Assembly: GCF_034259325.1 (NCBI RefSeq)
Contig: NZ_JAXIVS010000003.1
Coordinates: forward strand, 744,001-808,000
Source of the DNA: Hyalangium ruber
GTDB lineage: Bacteria; Myxococcota; Myxococcia; Myxococcales; Myxococcaceae
Direction of reading: 5' to 3'
Length of the DNA stretch: 64,000 nucleotides
This document shows, piece by piece, positions 18,709 through 27,824 of the stretch; the stretch's first letter is position 1, and the number at the start of each line of letters is the position of its first letter. The notes beneath the pieces are model-generated. The model was not told the origin of the DNA, searched no databases, and was given only the letters and a program-made list of their open reading frames with translations. Made by a program: the position numbers and the translations under genes.

Positions 18709-19794
18709 TCACACCAGCATCTTCAGCCGCGTCTCCTGCACCGGCTCGTTGCTGGCGGCGCCGGGCTTCTCGCGCTCCACCGAGCGCAAGAGCCGCAGGA
18801 TGGCCGGGCCCAGCACATCCAGCTCGGTGGACACGTACATCTCCGTACCGAAGCGGTGGATGGTGTCCGTCTGCTGCCGGAGGATGCGCTCATCCTGCGA
18901 GAAGATGTGGAGCGCCACCGGGGTAAGGAACGGCTTCACCAGCCAGTGCGGAATGGGCAGCCGGAATGTCACCACCGCGTAGATGAGGGTGTCCCAGTCG
19001 GACACCGGCGTCATCGCCGAGGTCACCATCAGGTGGCTGGTGTCGCCCATGCGGTACTCCACCTGGGCGATGGAGGGCAGCAGGAAGCGGTCGAAGTGCT
19101 GCACCACGCTGCCGCCCGGTGCCAACACCCGCCCCACCAGCCCCTTGGGGGCCGGCTCACCGATGTACTCGGCTTCCACGCGGTCCGCGCTCCGGCGCAC
19201 CACCACTTCGATTTCGTTGTGCTTCTGCGCGGTGCGGAACAGGCCGCCGTGGAGGAAGGCGGTGTGCGGCACATCCAGCGTGTTCTCCAGCGCGGCGTGC
19301 AGCGAGCCTGGGGCGCGCACCTGGCGGCGCACGGTGCTGTAGCCCCGCGCGTCCAGCAGCGGGAAGCGGTAGGGCTCGGAGGTGGGCTCCACCCCGGGCG
19401 TGGAGTACACCCAGACGAAGCCGTCCTGCTCGCGCACGGCGTAGGAGGCGGCGCAGCGGGCCTTGGCGCGGGTGTCTCCGAACAGGCCGGGGATGGCGCG
19501 ACACTCGCCGGCCGCGTCGAAGGTCCACCCGTGGTAGCCGCACTGGAGCTGGCCGCTCACCACGCGCCCCAGGGACAGCGGCACGTTGCGGTGCGGACAG
19601 CGGTCCAGCAGCGCCGCGGGCTGGCCGCCCTCCCCCCGGAAGAGCACCAACGGCGTGCCCTGCAGGGTGCGCGCGATGGGCTTGTGGCCCAGCTCGCGCG
19701 AGGCACAGAGAATGAACCAGGAGTGCGGCAGCCGGACCACGGAGATATTGCCGGCCGGCGCGCCGGGCGCTTTCGCCTCGTCGCGGGAACTCAT
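18709..19794 (-). CDS. Rieske non-heme iron oxygenase
   Basis: A 361-residue oxygenase alpha-subunit-like protein. The Rieske [2Fe-2S] site is C66-P-H68 and C85-GY-H88 (CPHRN and CGYHGW). The mononuclear iron site is visible as NTLDVPHTAFLHG, with the two His of the 2-His-1-carboxylate triad. These enzymes hydroxylate or demethylate aromatic, sterol or amine substrates using electrons from a separate reductase, which is not encoded nearby. The ATG at 19794 is preferred because the Rieske domain starts soon after it. Its start lies 10 bp after the stop of the copper-island barrel gene, so it may be read through from that unit. Confidence 0.92.
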   Translation of the reverse strand: MSSRDEAKAPGAPAGNISVVRLPHSWFILCASRELGHKPIARTLQGTPLVLFRGEGGQPAALLDRCPHRNVPLSLGRVVSGQLQCGYHGWTFDAAGECRAIPGLFGDTRAKARCAASYAVREQDGFVWVYSTPGVEPTSEPYRFPLLDARGYSTVRRQVRAPGSLHAALENTLDVPHTAFLHGGLFRTAQKHNEIEVVVRRSADRVEAEYIGEPAPKGLVGRVLAPGGSVVQHFDRFLLPSIAQVEYRMGDTSHLMVTSAMTPVSDWDTLIYAVVTFRLPIPHWLVKPFLTPVALHIFSQDERILRQQTDTIHRFGTEMYVSTELDVLGPAILRLLRSVEREKPGAASNEPVQETRLKMLV

Positions 19795-19804
19795 CGCGCC
19801 CACT

Positions 19805-21151
19805 CTAGCGGGCCATCGGACCGTGTGCATCTGATGAGCGTCCGTGTCCCTCGTGCCCCGCGTGTCCCTCATGTCCCAAAGGAGCGGCGGACAGACGCAG
19901 GAAGACCATGCCGCCCACGGGCGTGCGGCTGCCATAGGTGGGCTGGAGCGCCTCCGGTACGAAGTTCACCGCGGCGCGCACGCCCACTCCCGGCAGCACG
20001 GGCCCTAGCGGCCCCAGGTTGCGCAGGTAGCCCAGCGCCAGGGTTGCCACGCCGAAGGTCTGCTCTTCGAAGGGCTCGGACAGCACCAGGTCATGCCCCG
20101 TCTTTTGGATGTACTCGGTGCGCCCGAAGAGGACGTTGCGCCCGTCGAGGTCCAGGTTGGACTCCAGGAGGAAGGCGTTGGTGGCGCCGTGCTCGCCCTC
20201 CACGTTGCGCCCGAAGACAGCGGTGGTCGCCCAGGAGCCCCCGCCGCTCAGTGGCTGGTGGTACATGGCAGAGGCGGTGAGGCGGTGCAGCGGCTCGTCC
20301 GTGTGGAGCACGTCGTGGCTCGGCATGAAGCCGTAGGACACCTGGGCGCTGACACGCGGGTTGGGGTTGACGCTCAGGCGCACGGAATAGGAGTCCAGTC
20401 GCCGGAGGTCGAAGTCGCGGCGGTGCTCGTCGGGCTCGCGGCCGTTGAACCAGGAGGCTTCCAGCTTCGCGGTGGGCGTGAGCAGGCCGGCGGTGAGCAC
20501 ACCAAAGGCGATGTGCGAGGAGTCCTGCCAGTGGTGGCTGAGCGCCGCCAGCGGATCCGAGGAGGCAGACATGCGGTGCGGGAAGGCCACCGGCCCCAGC
20601 GCGGGCTCTCCGGAGGGCGCCGCGTAGAGCTGGAAGCCCCAATCCTCCGAGAGCGCGTGGGTATAGGTGAGCGCCATCTCCATGAAGAGGTCATGAGGGT
20701 GCTGCCGGTCGCGCAGCCGCTCGCCCTGGTAGGTCTCTCCCGTCTGGAGGAGCAGCGGATAGCCGCCGTCGCGCTGGGCGGTGAAGGGCTCGGGGCTGAG
20801 CATGACGCGGGCTCCGAAGCGCCCCGCGCCGAGCTCGCGGTCGGCCATCAACATCAGCCACCCCGTGCCGAGGATGGCGTCACCTCCTCGTGGTCCCTCC
20901 TGCCAGTCGTACCCGCCGAAGAGCAGTCCGTGGAACATGAGGTCCCAGCCACCGACGCTCGCGTGGACCCCGGCATGAGGCGTGGCGTCAGGCTGCCACG
21001 CCGTGCCCGAGACGCTGCGGGACATCGGAATGTCGCGGACGGAAGGGGCCTCCGCCGGAGCAGGCGTGGGCTCCGCTGGGTGCTCGTGCGCCTGCCCCAG
21101 AGCGGACAGTGGAAAGACAAACAGTAGGCAAAGCAGCGGCGTGAGGCGCAT
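19805..21151 (-). CDS. Predicted outer-membrane beta-barrel protein of the metal island
   Basis: A 448-residue exported protein: a Sec signal peptide (MRLTPLLCLLFVFPLSALG) then a His-rich start (QAHEHP), many alternating aromatic strands characteristic of outer-membrane barrels, and a His/Gly-rich tail (GHEGHAGHEGHG). Such proteins occur beside copper P-type ATPases and probably bind or conduct metal, but I know no proven function. It lies 117 bp downstream of the P-type ATPase on the same strand. The ATG at 21151 is chosen as the start of the signal peptide. In a myxobacterium the terminal His repeats suggest copper or zinc binding. Confidence 0.75.
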   Translation of the reverse strand: MRLTPLLCLLFVFPLSALGQAHEHPAEPTPAPAEAPSVRDIPMSRSVSGTAWQPDATPHAGVHASVGGWDLMFHGLLFGGYDWQEGPRGGDAILGTGWLMLMADRELGAGRFGARVMLSPEPFTAQRDGGYPLLLQTGETYQGERLRDRQHPHDLFMEMALTYTHALSEDWGFQLYAAPSGEPALGPVAFPHRMSASSDPLAALSHHWQDSSHIAFGVLTAGLLTPTAKLEASWFNGREPDEHRRDFDLRRLDSYSVRLSVNPNPRVSAQVSYGFMPSHDVLHTDEPLHRLTASAMYHQPLSGGGSWATTAVFGRNVEGEHGATNAFLLESNLDLDGRNVLFGRTEYIQKTGHDLVLSEPFEEQTFGVATLALGYLRNLGPLGPVLPGVGVRAAVNFVPEALQPTYGSRTPVGGMVFLRLSAAPLGHEGHAGHEGHGRSSDAHGPMAR

Positions 21152-21268
21152 GGTGGTGGCCTTTGATTCTCGGAAAGAGGTTGGGGACCGGGCCCTCCCG
21201 CGACGAGCCGTCTCGGGGGACACTGGGTGGGTACACGCCTGCCCCTGCACGGAGCAGGCGAGCGAGAG

Positions 21269-23746
21269 CTACAGAGAGAGCCTGCGCAGCCGCAGCGCGT
21301 TGGCGATGACCGAGACGGAGGACAGGCTCATCGCCGCGCTGGCGATCATCGGGCTCAGCAACAGGCCGAACACTGGGTAGAGCGCCCCGGCCGCCAGGGG
21401 CACTCCGAGCACGTTGTAGAGGAAGGCGAAGAACAGGTTCTGGCGAATGTTGCGCAGCGTGGCCTGGCTGAGTCGACGCGCCCGGGCGATGCCGCGCAGG
21501 TCTCCCTTCACCAACGTCACCCCCGCGCTCTCCATGGCGATGTCCGTGCCCGTGCCCATGGCGATGCCCACGTCCGCCTGGGCCAGCGCCGGCGCGTCGT
21601 TCACGCCGTCCCCCGCCATCGCCACCACCCGCCCCTCGGCCTGGAACCGCTTCACCACGTCGCCCTTCGTCTCTGGGAGCACCTCGGCCAGCACCTCGTC
21701 GATGCCGAGCTGGCGCGCCACCGCCTCCGCCGTGGTGCGGCTGTCGCCGGTGAGCATCACCACGCGCAGACCCTCGCGCCGCAGCAGTGCCAGCGCCTCG
21801 GGCGTGGAAGCCTTGAGCGGATCGGCCACGCCGAGCAGCCCTGCGGGCCGGCCATCCACCGCGACGAAGACCACCGTCTGCCCCTCGCGCCGCAGCGCCT
21901 CGGCCCGCTCGGCCAGCGCCTCGGGCTCCACCTCCAGCGCGGAGAGCAGCGCCGCGTTGCCCAGCCCCACCCAGACTCCGTCCACGCGCCCGGTGACACC
22001 CTTGCCCGTGAGCGAGCGGAACTCGCTCACCTGCGCCAGCACCACGCCCCGCTCCTGGGCCCCGGCGACGATGGCGGCGGCAAGGGGGTGCTCGCTGCCC
22101 CGCTCCAGGCTCGCGGCCAGCCGCAGCAGCCGCGCCTCCTCCATGCCCGGGGCCGGCACCACCGAGACGAGCCGCGGCTTGCCCTCGGTGAGCGTGCCCG
22201 TCTTGTCCACCACCAGTGTGTCCACGCGCTCCAGCCGCTCGAGCGCCGCCGCGTCCCGGATGAGCACGCCCACCTGCGCCCCCCGGCCCGTGCCCACCAC
22301 CACGGAGATGGGCGTGGCCAGCCCCAGCGCGCATGGGCAGGCGATGATGAGCACCGCCACCGCGTTCACCAGCGCGTGCGCCAAGCGCGGCTCCGGCCCC
22401 CACACGCCCCAGATGATGGCTGTCAGAACCGCCACCGCGATGACCACGGGGACGAAGACGGCGGACACCTTGTCAGCCAGCCGCTGGATGGGCGCCCGCG
22501 TGCGCTGGGCCTCGCTCACCCGCTGGACGATGCGCGATAGCAGCGTGTCCCGCCCCACCCGCTCGGCCAGCATGATGAGGCTGCCCGTGCCATTCACGGT
22601 GCCGCCCGTCACCTTCGTGCCGGGTGCCTTCTCCACCGGCAGCGACTCCCCCGTCACCATGGACTCGTCCACGGCGCTCTCACCCTCCAGCACCCGGCCG
22701 TCCACGGGCACCTTCTCCCCGGGGCGCACGCGGAGCCTGTCTCCCGGGTGTACGTGCGCCAGTGGCACGTCCTCCTCGTTCCCGTCCTCGCGAAGCCTCC
22801 GCGCCGTGGTGGGCGCCAGGCTCAGCAGCGCTCGAAGTGCCCCCGAAGTCGCCCGGCGCGCGCGCAGCTCCAGCACCTGTCCCAGCAACACCAGGGTGGT
22901 GATGGCCGCCGCCGCCTCGAAGTAGACGGGGATGCTGCCCGCGTGCCCCGTGAAGGCGTGCGGCAACGCGCCGGGGAAGAACGTGGCGAAGAGGCTGAAG
23001 AGGTACGCCGCGCCCGTGCCCAGGGCGATCAGCGTGAACATGTTGAGGTGCCGGTTGCGCACCGAGGCCCAGCCCCGCTGGAAGAAGGGCCAGCCGCCCC
23101 ACAGCACCACCGGCGAGGCCAGCACGAGCTGCGCCCACGCCATCGTGCCCGGCGAGAGCAGCCGCTGCACCGGCTGGCCCGGCAGCATCTCCGACATGCC
23201 CAGGAACACGACGGGCACACTCAGGACCAGCGACCCCCAGAACCGCCGCGTCATGCCGAGCAGCTCGGGGTCCGGCGGCTCCTCCGCCGTCACCGTGCGC
23301 GGCTCCAGCGCCATGCCGCACTTGGGGCAGGTCCCCGGGTGGTCCTGCACCACCTCCGGGTGCATGGGGCAGAAGTACTCCGTGCGCAGCTCCAACGCGG
23401 GCGCCTCGGGCTCCAGCGCCATGCCGCACTTGGGGCACGCCCCCGGGTGGTCCTGCCGGACCTCGGGGTCCATCGGACATATATAGGTGGTGCCGGGCGG
23501 GGAGGCAGGCGCCGGCTCGGCCTTCGGGGCGAGGTACTTCAGGGGCTCCGCGCGGAACTTCTCCCGGCACTTCGGATTGCAGAAGAAGTAGGTGTGGCCC
23601 TGGTAGTCGAAGGTCCCCCCCTTGGGAGCCTGGGGGTCCACCTTCATTCCGCACACCGGGTCCACCGGTCGGGTGTCCTCCTCCAGGGGAGGCGGAACGT
23701 GGGAATGGGGGTGAGCGTGCGCCGGGGGGTGAGGGTGATGGTTCAT
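21269..23746 (-). CDS. Heavy-metal (copper) translocating P1B-type ATPase with YHS and HMBD domains
   Basis: An 825-residue inner-membrane pump. The N-terminus is His-rich ([17 protein letters not shown]), then comes a YHS domain ([21 protein letters not shown]) and two heavy-metal-binding repeats ([21 protein letters not shown] and YFCPMHPEV plus [11 protein letters not shown]). The transport core has eight membrane helices, the TGES actuator motif ([10 protein letters not shown]), the ion-binding CPC ([13 protein letters not shown]) and the phosphorylation site [16 protein letters not shown] hinge. The CPC motif fits Cu(I)/Ag(I) export (CopA/SilP type). AAGGAG precedes ATG 23746. A 17-bp inverted repeat just upstream may be its operator. 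The barrel gene follows. Confidence 0.95.
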   Translation of the reverse strand: MNHHPHPPAHAHPHSHVPPPLEEDTRPVDPVCGMKVDPQAPKGGTFDYQGHTYFFCNPKCREKFRAEPLKYLAPKAEPAPASPPGTTYICPMDPEVRQDHPGACPKCGMALEPEAPALELRTEYFCPMHPEVVQDHPGTCPKCGMALEPRTVTAEEPPDPELLGMTRRFWGSLVLSVPVVFLGMSEMLPGQPVQRLLSPGTMAWAQLVLASPVVLWGGWPFFQRGWASVRNRHLNMFTLIALGTGAAYLFSLFATFFPGALPHAFTGHAGSIPVYFEAAAAITTLVLLGQVLELRARRATSGALRALLSLAPTTARRLREDGNEEDVPLAHVHPGDRLRVRPGEKVPVDGRVLEGESAVDESMVTGESLPVEKAPGTKVTGGTVNGTGSLIMLAERVGRDTLLSRIVQRVSEAQRTRAPIQRLADKVSAVFVPVVIAVAVLTAIIWGVWGPEPRLAHALVNAVAVLIIACPCALGLATPISVVVGTGRGAQVGVLIRDAAALERLERVDTLVVDKTGTLTEGKPRLVSVVPAPGMEEARLLRLAASLERGSEHPLAAAIVAGAQERGVVLAQVSEFRSLTGKGVTGRVDGVWVGLGNAALLSALEVEPEALAERAEALRREGQTVVFVAVDGRPAGLLGVADPLKASTPEALALLRREGLRVVMLTGDSRTTAEAVARQLGIDEVLAEVLPETKGDVVKRFQAEGRVVAMAGDGVNDAPALAQADVGIAMGTGTDIAMESAGVTLVKGDLRGIARARRLSQATLRNIRQNLFFAFLYNVLGVPLAAGALYPVFGLLLSPMIASAAMSLSSVSVIANALRLRRLSL

Positions 23747-23774
23747 CACACTGCTCCTTTCACCCGGGCTGACG

Positions 23775-23791
23775 GAGCATGTCTCATGCTC
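23775..23791. promoter_or_regulatory. Inverted repeat upstream of the metal ATPase
   Basis: GAGCATG-tct-CATGCTC is a perfect 7-bp inverted repeat with a 3-bp spacer, centred 37 bp upstream of the ATPase start. Position and size suit an operator for a dimeric metal regulator (MerR/CueR or CsoR-type), though the sequence does not match the E. coli CueR box. No regulator gene of these families is in the window. Confidence 0.5.
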
Positions 23792-23865
23792 TTACAGTGG
23801 GCTCAGCGCAGTGCTCCCGGCACGCCGCTCGCCCGGTTGCCTGGGGCGAGCGGCGGAGCAGCCGC

Positions 23866-24561
23866 CTAGATGCCCAGGCGCTGGGTCAGGTCCTTCCAGT
23901 CGGCCTCGGACAGGCTCGGCTTGGCGGCCACCTGGAGCACGGCGTTGAAGGCCTCCGGCGGAGCGCCCTGCTTCATGCCGCCGAGCATCCCGGCGCGCTC
24001 GTCGCGGTTCATCGCGGGGATCATCCCGCGCATGAAGGCCATCATCACGTCCGGCGCGATCGAGCCGAGCAGCTTGCCCTCGATGGCCATCAGCTCCGGG
24101 TCGCTGTACTTCTCGTGGAACTGGGGCTGGATCTGCAGCTCCTCCTCGGCCATGTGGACGAGGTTCTCACCGACGAAGCGGCTGTAGACGAGGTAGAGCT
24201 TGCGGCCAATCTCGTGCCGCGCCGGGCCCGCCGCCTTCTCCAGCTGCCCCGCCAGCTCGCGCAGCTCGGCGATCTCCTTCTCGTGCTCCACGTGCTCCTG
24301 GGCCTTCTTGGCCGAGGCACCCTTGGAGCGCTCCTCGAGCGCGACGTGGAAGTGGTTGTTCTCGTGCTTCAGGTGATGGGCACACAGGTCCATCACGAAG
24401 CGCACGTCCCGGACGATCTCCTGTACCTGAGCGTCATCGCCAAAGCTCACCGAGCTCATGCGCGCCAGCAGGCTGCAGAACTCCCGGCGCAGACCCTTGT
24501 GGACCGGCCCGTAGAGATCGTAGCGAGGAGCCTGGTTGGACGGTTCGTTCTTCGCGGACAT
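23866..24561 (-). CDS. Hemerythrin-like domain protein
   Basis: A 231-residue soluble helical protein. Residues 15-165 carry the His/Glu pattern of hemerythrin HHE cation-binding domains: HHLKHENNHFH, then HVEHEKEIAEL, then ENLVHMAEEE with His and Glu ligands at helix spacing. Such proteins bind a di-iron centre and O2, NO or metals. The start ATG 24561 is supported by GGAGG seven bases upstream. It sits 119 bp upstream of the P-type ATPase gene on the same strand and is divergent from the MFS gene. Iron binding is inferred from the motif only. Confidence 0.8.
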   Translation of the reverse strand: MSAKNEPSNQAPRYDLYGPVHKGLRREFCSLLARMSSVSFGDDAQVQEIVRDVRFVMDLCAHHLKHENNHFHVALEERSKGASAKKAQEHVEHEKEIAELRELAGQLEKAAGPARHEIGRKLYLVYSRFVGENLVHMAEEELQIQPQFHEKYSDPELMAIEGKLLGSIAPDVMMAFMRGMIPAMNRDERAGMLGGMKQGAPPEAFNAVLQVAAKPSLSEADWKDLTQRLGI

Positions 24562-24692
24562 CCGTGTGCCTCCAGTGAATGGAAGTAGGGGGAGGCACAT
24601 TCTTAGTGAGTTCCGCTGATAGCTCAACTCACTCTCCGAAAAACCCACCGAGGGTGCTGCGCACACCGACCGGGTGCGTCATAAGCAGGGAG

Positions 24693-25877
24693 ATGGCGGA
24701 GCACGACGGACGGGCGGCGCCCCTGAGCAGGGGCATGGTGTGGCTGATGGCGGCGGCGTCGGGCGCGGTCGTGGCCAACCTCTATTACAACCAGCCGCTG
24801 CTCGGAGACATCGGCCGGGAGTTCGGCGCCACGGGCAGCGCGCTCGGCTGGGTGCCGACCCTGACGCAGGTGGGGTACGCGGCGGGCATGCTGCTCATCG
24901 TGCCGCTGGGCGACAGCCTCGAGCGCCGGCGCGTCATCGTCACCATGACGGGGCTGGTCACCCTGGCGCTGGTGGGCGCGGCGCTGGCGCCCGGCCTGGA
25001 GTGGATGGCGGTGGCCAGCTTCGTGGTGGGCCTGACCAGCGTCGTGCCCCAGTTGCTGGTGCCCTTCGCCGCGCACCTGGCCGCGCCAGCCCAGCGCGGG
25101 CGCGTGGTGGGCACGGTGATGAGCGGGCTGCTCATCGGCATCCTCCTGTCGCGCACCGCGGCGGGCTTCATCGGCACCCACCTGGGCTGGCGGGCCATGT
25201 TCTGGATCGGCGCCGCGCTGATGCTGGTGATGGCGGCGGTGCTGCGGGTGACGCTGCCCAGCCACGCCCCGGCGGCGGCCCTGCCCTACCCCGCGCTCCT
25301 GCGCTCACTGGTCGGATTCGTGCGCAACGAGCCCGTGCTGCGGCTGCACTCGCTGCTGGGCGCGCTCAGCTTCGGCGCGTTCAGCGCCTTCTGGGTCACG
25401 CTGGCGCTCTACCTCCAGAGCCTGCCCGAGCACTACAGCCCCCAGGTGGCGGGGCTCTTCGGGCTGGTGGGCGTGGCGGCGGCCGTGGCGGCGCCGCTGG
25501 TGGGGCGCTACGCGGACGTGCGCGGAGACCGGAAGATCAACGCGCTGGCCATTGGCGTGCTGCTGTTCTCCTTCGTCGTGCTGTGGCTGCTGGGGCGCTG
25601 GCTGTGGGGAATCGCCCTGGGCGTCATCCTGCTGGACCTGGGAGCGCAGGCGAACCACATCTCCAACCAGACACGCGTGTACTCGCTGCACCCGGAGGCT
25701 CGGAACCGGCTCAACACCATCTATATGGTGACGTACTTCGTGGGCGGCGCGACGGGGGCCTACCTGGGGACCACGGCGTGGACGCACCTGGGCTGGACGG
25801 GCGTGTGCCTGGTGGGCGCGGGCCTCTCGGTGGCGGGGCTGCTCGCCCTGGCGATCGGCGGTCGACGGGCGCCGTAG
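24693..25877 (+). CDS. MFS transporter
   Basis: A 394-residue membrane protein with about twelve hydrophobic segments. The N-terminal ANLYYNQPLLGDIGREFG and the loop following helix 2 (LGDSLERRRVIV, the motif A of the superfamily) mark a drug/metabolite exporter of the YnfM/YfcJ-like MFS group (MFS_1). It probably exports small molecules by proton antiport; the substrate is unknown. The ATG at 24693 begins 131 bp from the divergent hemerythrin gene. It ends 2 bp before the sigma factor stop, with which it converges. Confidence 0.9.
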   Translation: MAEHDGRAAPLSRGMVWLMAAASGAVVANLYYNQPLLGDIGREFGATGSALGWVPTLTQVGYAAGMLLIVPLGDSLERRRVIVTMTGLVTLALVGAALAPGLEWMAVASFVVGLTSVVPQLLVPFAAHLAAPAQRGRVVGTVMSGLLIGILLSRTAAGFIGTHLGWRAMFWIGAALMLVMAAVLRVTLPSHAPAAALPYPALLRSLVGFVRNEPVLRLHSLLGALSFGAFSAFWVTLALYLQSLPEHYSPQVAGLFGLVGVAAAVAAPLVGRYADVRGDRKINALAIGVLLFSFVVLWLLGRWLWGIALGVILLDLGAQANHISNQTRVYSLHPEARNRLNTIYMVTYFVGGATGAYLGTTAWTHLGWTGVCLVGAGLSVAGLLALAIGGRRAP

Positions 25878-25878
25878 C

Positions 25879-26448
25879 TCAGACGCTCGGCTCGCGGTGG
25901 CCCTGGCAGGAGCAGTCCAGGCACCCATGGGTGGCGCAGGTGCCGCAGCTGCGCTCCAGCTGCTTCTTGAGCGCCTGCCGCGCCCGGTGCAGCCGCACGC
26001 CCGCGTTGTTCGGGGTGATGCCCACCTCGGCGGCCACCTCGGGCACGGCGCGCTCCTCCAGGTCCACCCGCTGGAGCAGCTCGGCGTACTCGGGCTTGAG
26101 CGTGGGCAGCAGCTCGCCCATGCAGGCGCAGACGGTGGCCTTCAGCTCTGGGTCATCACCCTGTTCGGTGGCCTCGCGTGCCTCCCGCTCCATCGCGCGG
26201 CCCTCGGAGGCCTGCTTGCGGTAGTGGTCCACCAGGGCGTTGCGCAGCAACCGATAGAACCACGCCACCGCGCTCTCGCCCTCGCGCAGCTCGTGGCCCT
26301 TCTCCAGCGTCCGCACATAGGCGGCCTGCAGCAGCTCCTCCGCCACCGCATGGCTGCCCACGCGCCGCTCCAGGAAGGACAGGAAGCGCCGGTGGTTCTC
26401 CACCAGCACCCGCACCACCGCCTCCCCTTCCGCCTCTCGGAGTTCCAT
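25879..26448 (-). CDS. CorE-like copper-sensing ECF sigma factor
   Basis: A 189-residue ECF sigma factor. Region 2 (LLQAAYVRTLEKGHELREG, WFYRLLRNALVDHYRK) and region 4 (LEERAVPEVAAEVGITPNNAGVRLHRARQ) are clear. The C-terminal tail is a Cys-rich domain with six cysteines, C-x2-C-x4-C-x2-C-x-C plus one before (SCGTCATHGCLDCSCQGH), and an extra CAC sits in the linker (TVCACMGELLP). This is the CorE/ECF44 architecture of M. xanthus, where Cu(II) activates and Cu(I) inactivates through the Cys-rich tail without an anti-sigma factor (established). The gene is the last of the six-gene efflux operon (8 bp from the cupredoxin gene), an autoregulatory arrangement. Overlap with the MFS stop on the other strand. 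Confidence 0.92.
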   Translation of the reverse strand: MELREAEGEAVVRVLVENHRRFLSFLERRVGSHAVAEELLQAAYVRTLEKGHELREGESAVAWFYRLLRNALVDHYRKQASEGRAMEREAREATEQGDDPELKATVCACMGELLPTLKPEYAELLQRVDLEERAVPEVAAEVGITPNNAGVRLHRARQALKKQLERSCGTCATHGCLDCSCQGHREPSV

Positions 26449-26456
26449 GACCCGCC

Positions 26457-27788
26457 TCAGTTCACCACGAGCGTGCCCTTCAACATCCGCATGCCGCAGG
26501 TGAAGGGGAAGGAGCCAGTCTTGTCCGGGGTGAACTCCACCACCGTCTCCGTCAGCCCCGGCAGCGGCTGCTTCACACCGAAGTCCGGGATGAGCAGCTC
26601 ATCGGCGCACCCGCCGGTGTCCTTGCGGATGAAGCGCAGCCGGACCGGCATGCCCTTCTTCAGCTTCACCTCGCTCGGCGAGTAGCCGCCCGCCACGGTG
26701 ATGGTCACCTCCTGCACCCCGCTCGCGTCCGCCTTCGCCGCGGGCGAGGCCACCGCCACGCTGCCGTCCTTCGGCGCGAGCAGGAAGGTGATGAAGTACT
26801 CGGGATCTCCCGGCATGGGCAGGCGCACCGTCGTCTCGCGCTCCTGCTCCGAGGCCGGCAGCTTCGCGGCGAGGAACTGTCCGCCTGGCTCGGGCGTGAG
26901 TGGCACGTTCTGCCCGCCGGCCTCCACAGTCCCCTTCATCCCCGCGAGCGGCACCGGCTTGCGGAAGGCGTCCGTCACCCAGACGCGCACCTCGCCCGAG
27001 CGCAGCGAGAGCACCTCCAGGTGCATGTCTCCGCTCATGGCGACGATGCCGCCCTGCAGCGGCGTGTGGTCGTGCTCCACGCTGAGGGCCTCGGCCTGTA
27101 CGCGCCGCGAGCCTCCCACCTCCTCCACCGCCCCGGCGATGTGGACGCGCTGGCCCACCTTCGGCCCGAGCAGGGCCTTGGCATCCTGGCCCGGCGCGGT
27201 GAGCACCAGCACCGGCGCTCCACCCTGCACCGCCACCGTGTACACCCCGCCCTGCTTCGCGCACTGCTCCGCCGTGAGCCCCTCCGGGAGCGTGGATGGG
27301 CACGGCTCCTGGCGCAGTTCCCCCATCAGGTCTCCGTGGCCCTCGGCCTCCAGGTGCGCGTTGAAGCGCGCCGTCTCCGGCTTTCCCTCCCGCACCACCG
27401 TCACCACCATCACCAGGTGCTCGTCGGTGTGCGCGGGCCCCTGGCCCTCCAGGTGGTCTCCCACGACGGAGAGCGCCACGTCCGGATACCCGCCCTTGGC
27501 CACCTTGATGGAGCCACTGGCCCCATCCACCGGGCGCGGGCTCAGCGCGTCATCGAGCAGGTAGACGCGATAGCCACCCTCGCGCGAAGCCACCAGCTCC
27601 AGGTGCCCCCGCGCCGTCGTCTCCACCCAGCCCCCGTGAGGCGCGGCGTGCGCGTGCGGCTCGGCGGCGTGGGGCTGCTTCGCCGAGGCCTTCGCGGTCT
27701 CCGCCGGCGGCGCGGCCGGGGCTTGCGTCTTCTTGTCGCACGCGGCCAGCAGCCCGGCGACCACCACCACTCCCATCAAGCGCTTCAT
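26457..27788 (-). CDS. Cupredoxin-domain lipoprotein of the efflux operon
   Basis: A 443-residue lipoprotein (lipobox LLAACDKK). After a His/Ala-rich linker (HAAEPHAHAAPHGGW), two FixH/heavy-metal-binding-like beta regions occupy about 45-320. The C-terminal 100 residues are a cupredoxin-like domain (VTITVAGGYSPSEVKLKKGM, IPDFGVKQPLPG, FTCGMRMLKG), with the Cys, His and Met-type ligands expected near the C-terminal loop though a complete type-1 copper site cannot be confirmed. It probably binds copper in the periplasm and hands it to the pump. GGGAGA precedes ATG 27788. It lies 36 bp after the pump gene and 8 bp before the sigma factor gene. Confidence 0.85.
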   Translation of the reverse strand: MKRLMGVVVVAGLLAACDKKTQAPAAPPAETAKASAKQPHAAEPHAHAAPHGGWVETTARGHLELVASREGGYRVYLLDDALSPRPVDGASGSIKVAKGGYPDVALSVVGDHLEGQGPAHTDEHLVMVVTVVREGKPETARFNAHLEAEGHGDLMGELRQEPCPSTLPEGLTAEQCAKQGGVYTVAVQGGAPVLVLTAPGQDAKALLGPKVGQRVHIAGAVEEVGGSRRVQAEALSVEHDHTPLQGGIVAMSGDMHLEVLSLRSGEVRVWVTDAFRKPVPLAGMKGTVEAGGQNVPLTPEPGGQFLAAKLPASEQERETTVRLPMPGDPEYFITFLLAPKDGSVAVASPAAKADASGVQEVTITVAGGYSPSEVKLKKGMPVRLRFIRKDTGGCADELLIPDFGVKQPLPGLTETVVEFTPDKTGSFPFTCGMRMLKGTLVVN

Positions 27789-27824
27789 ACGGTTCTCCCG
27801 AAAGTTCCCGCCCATCGTCCCCTC

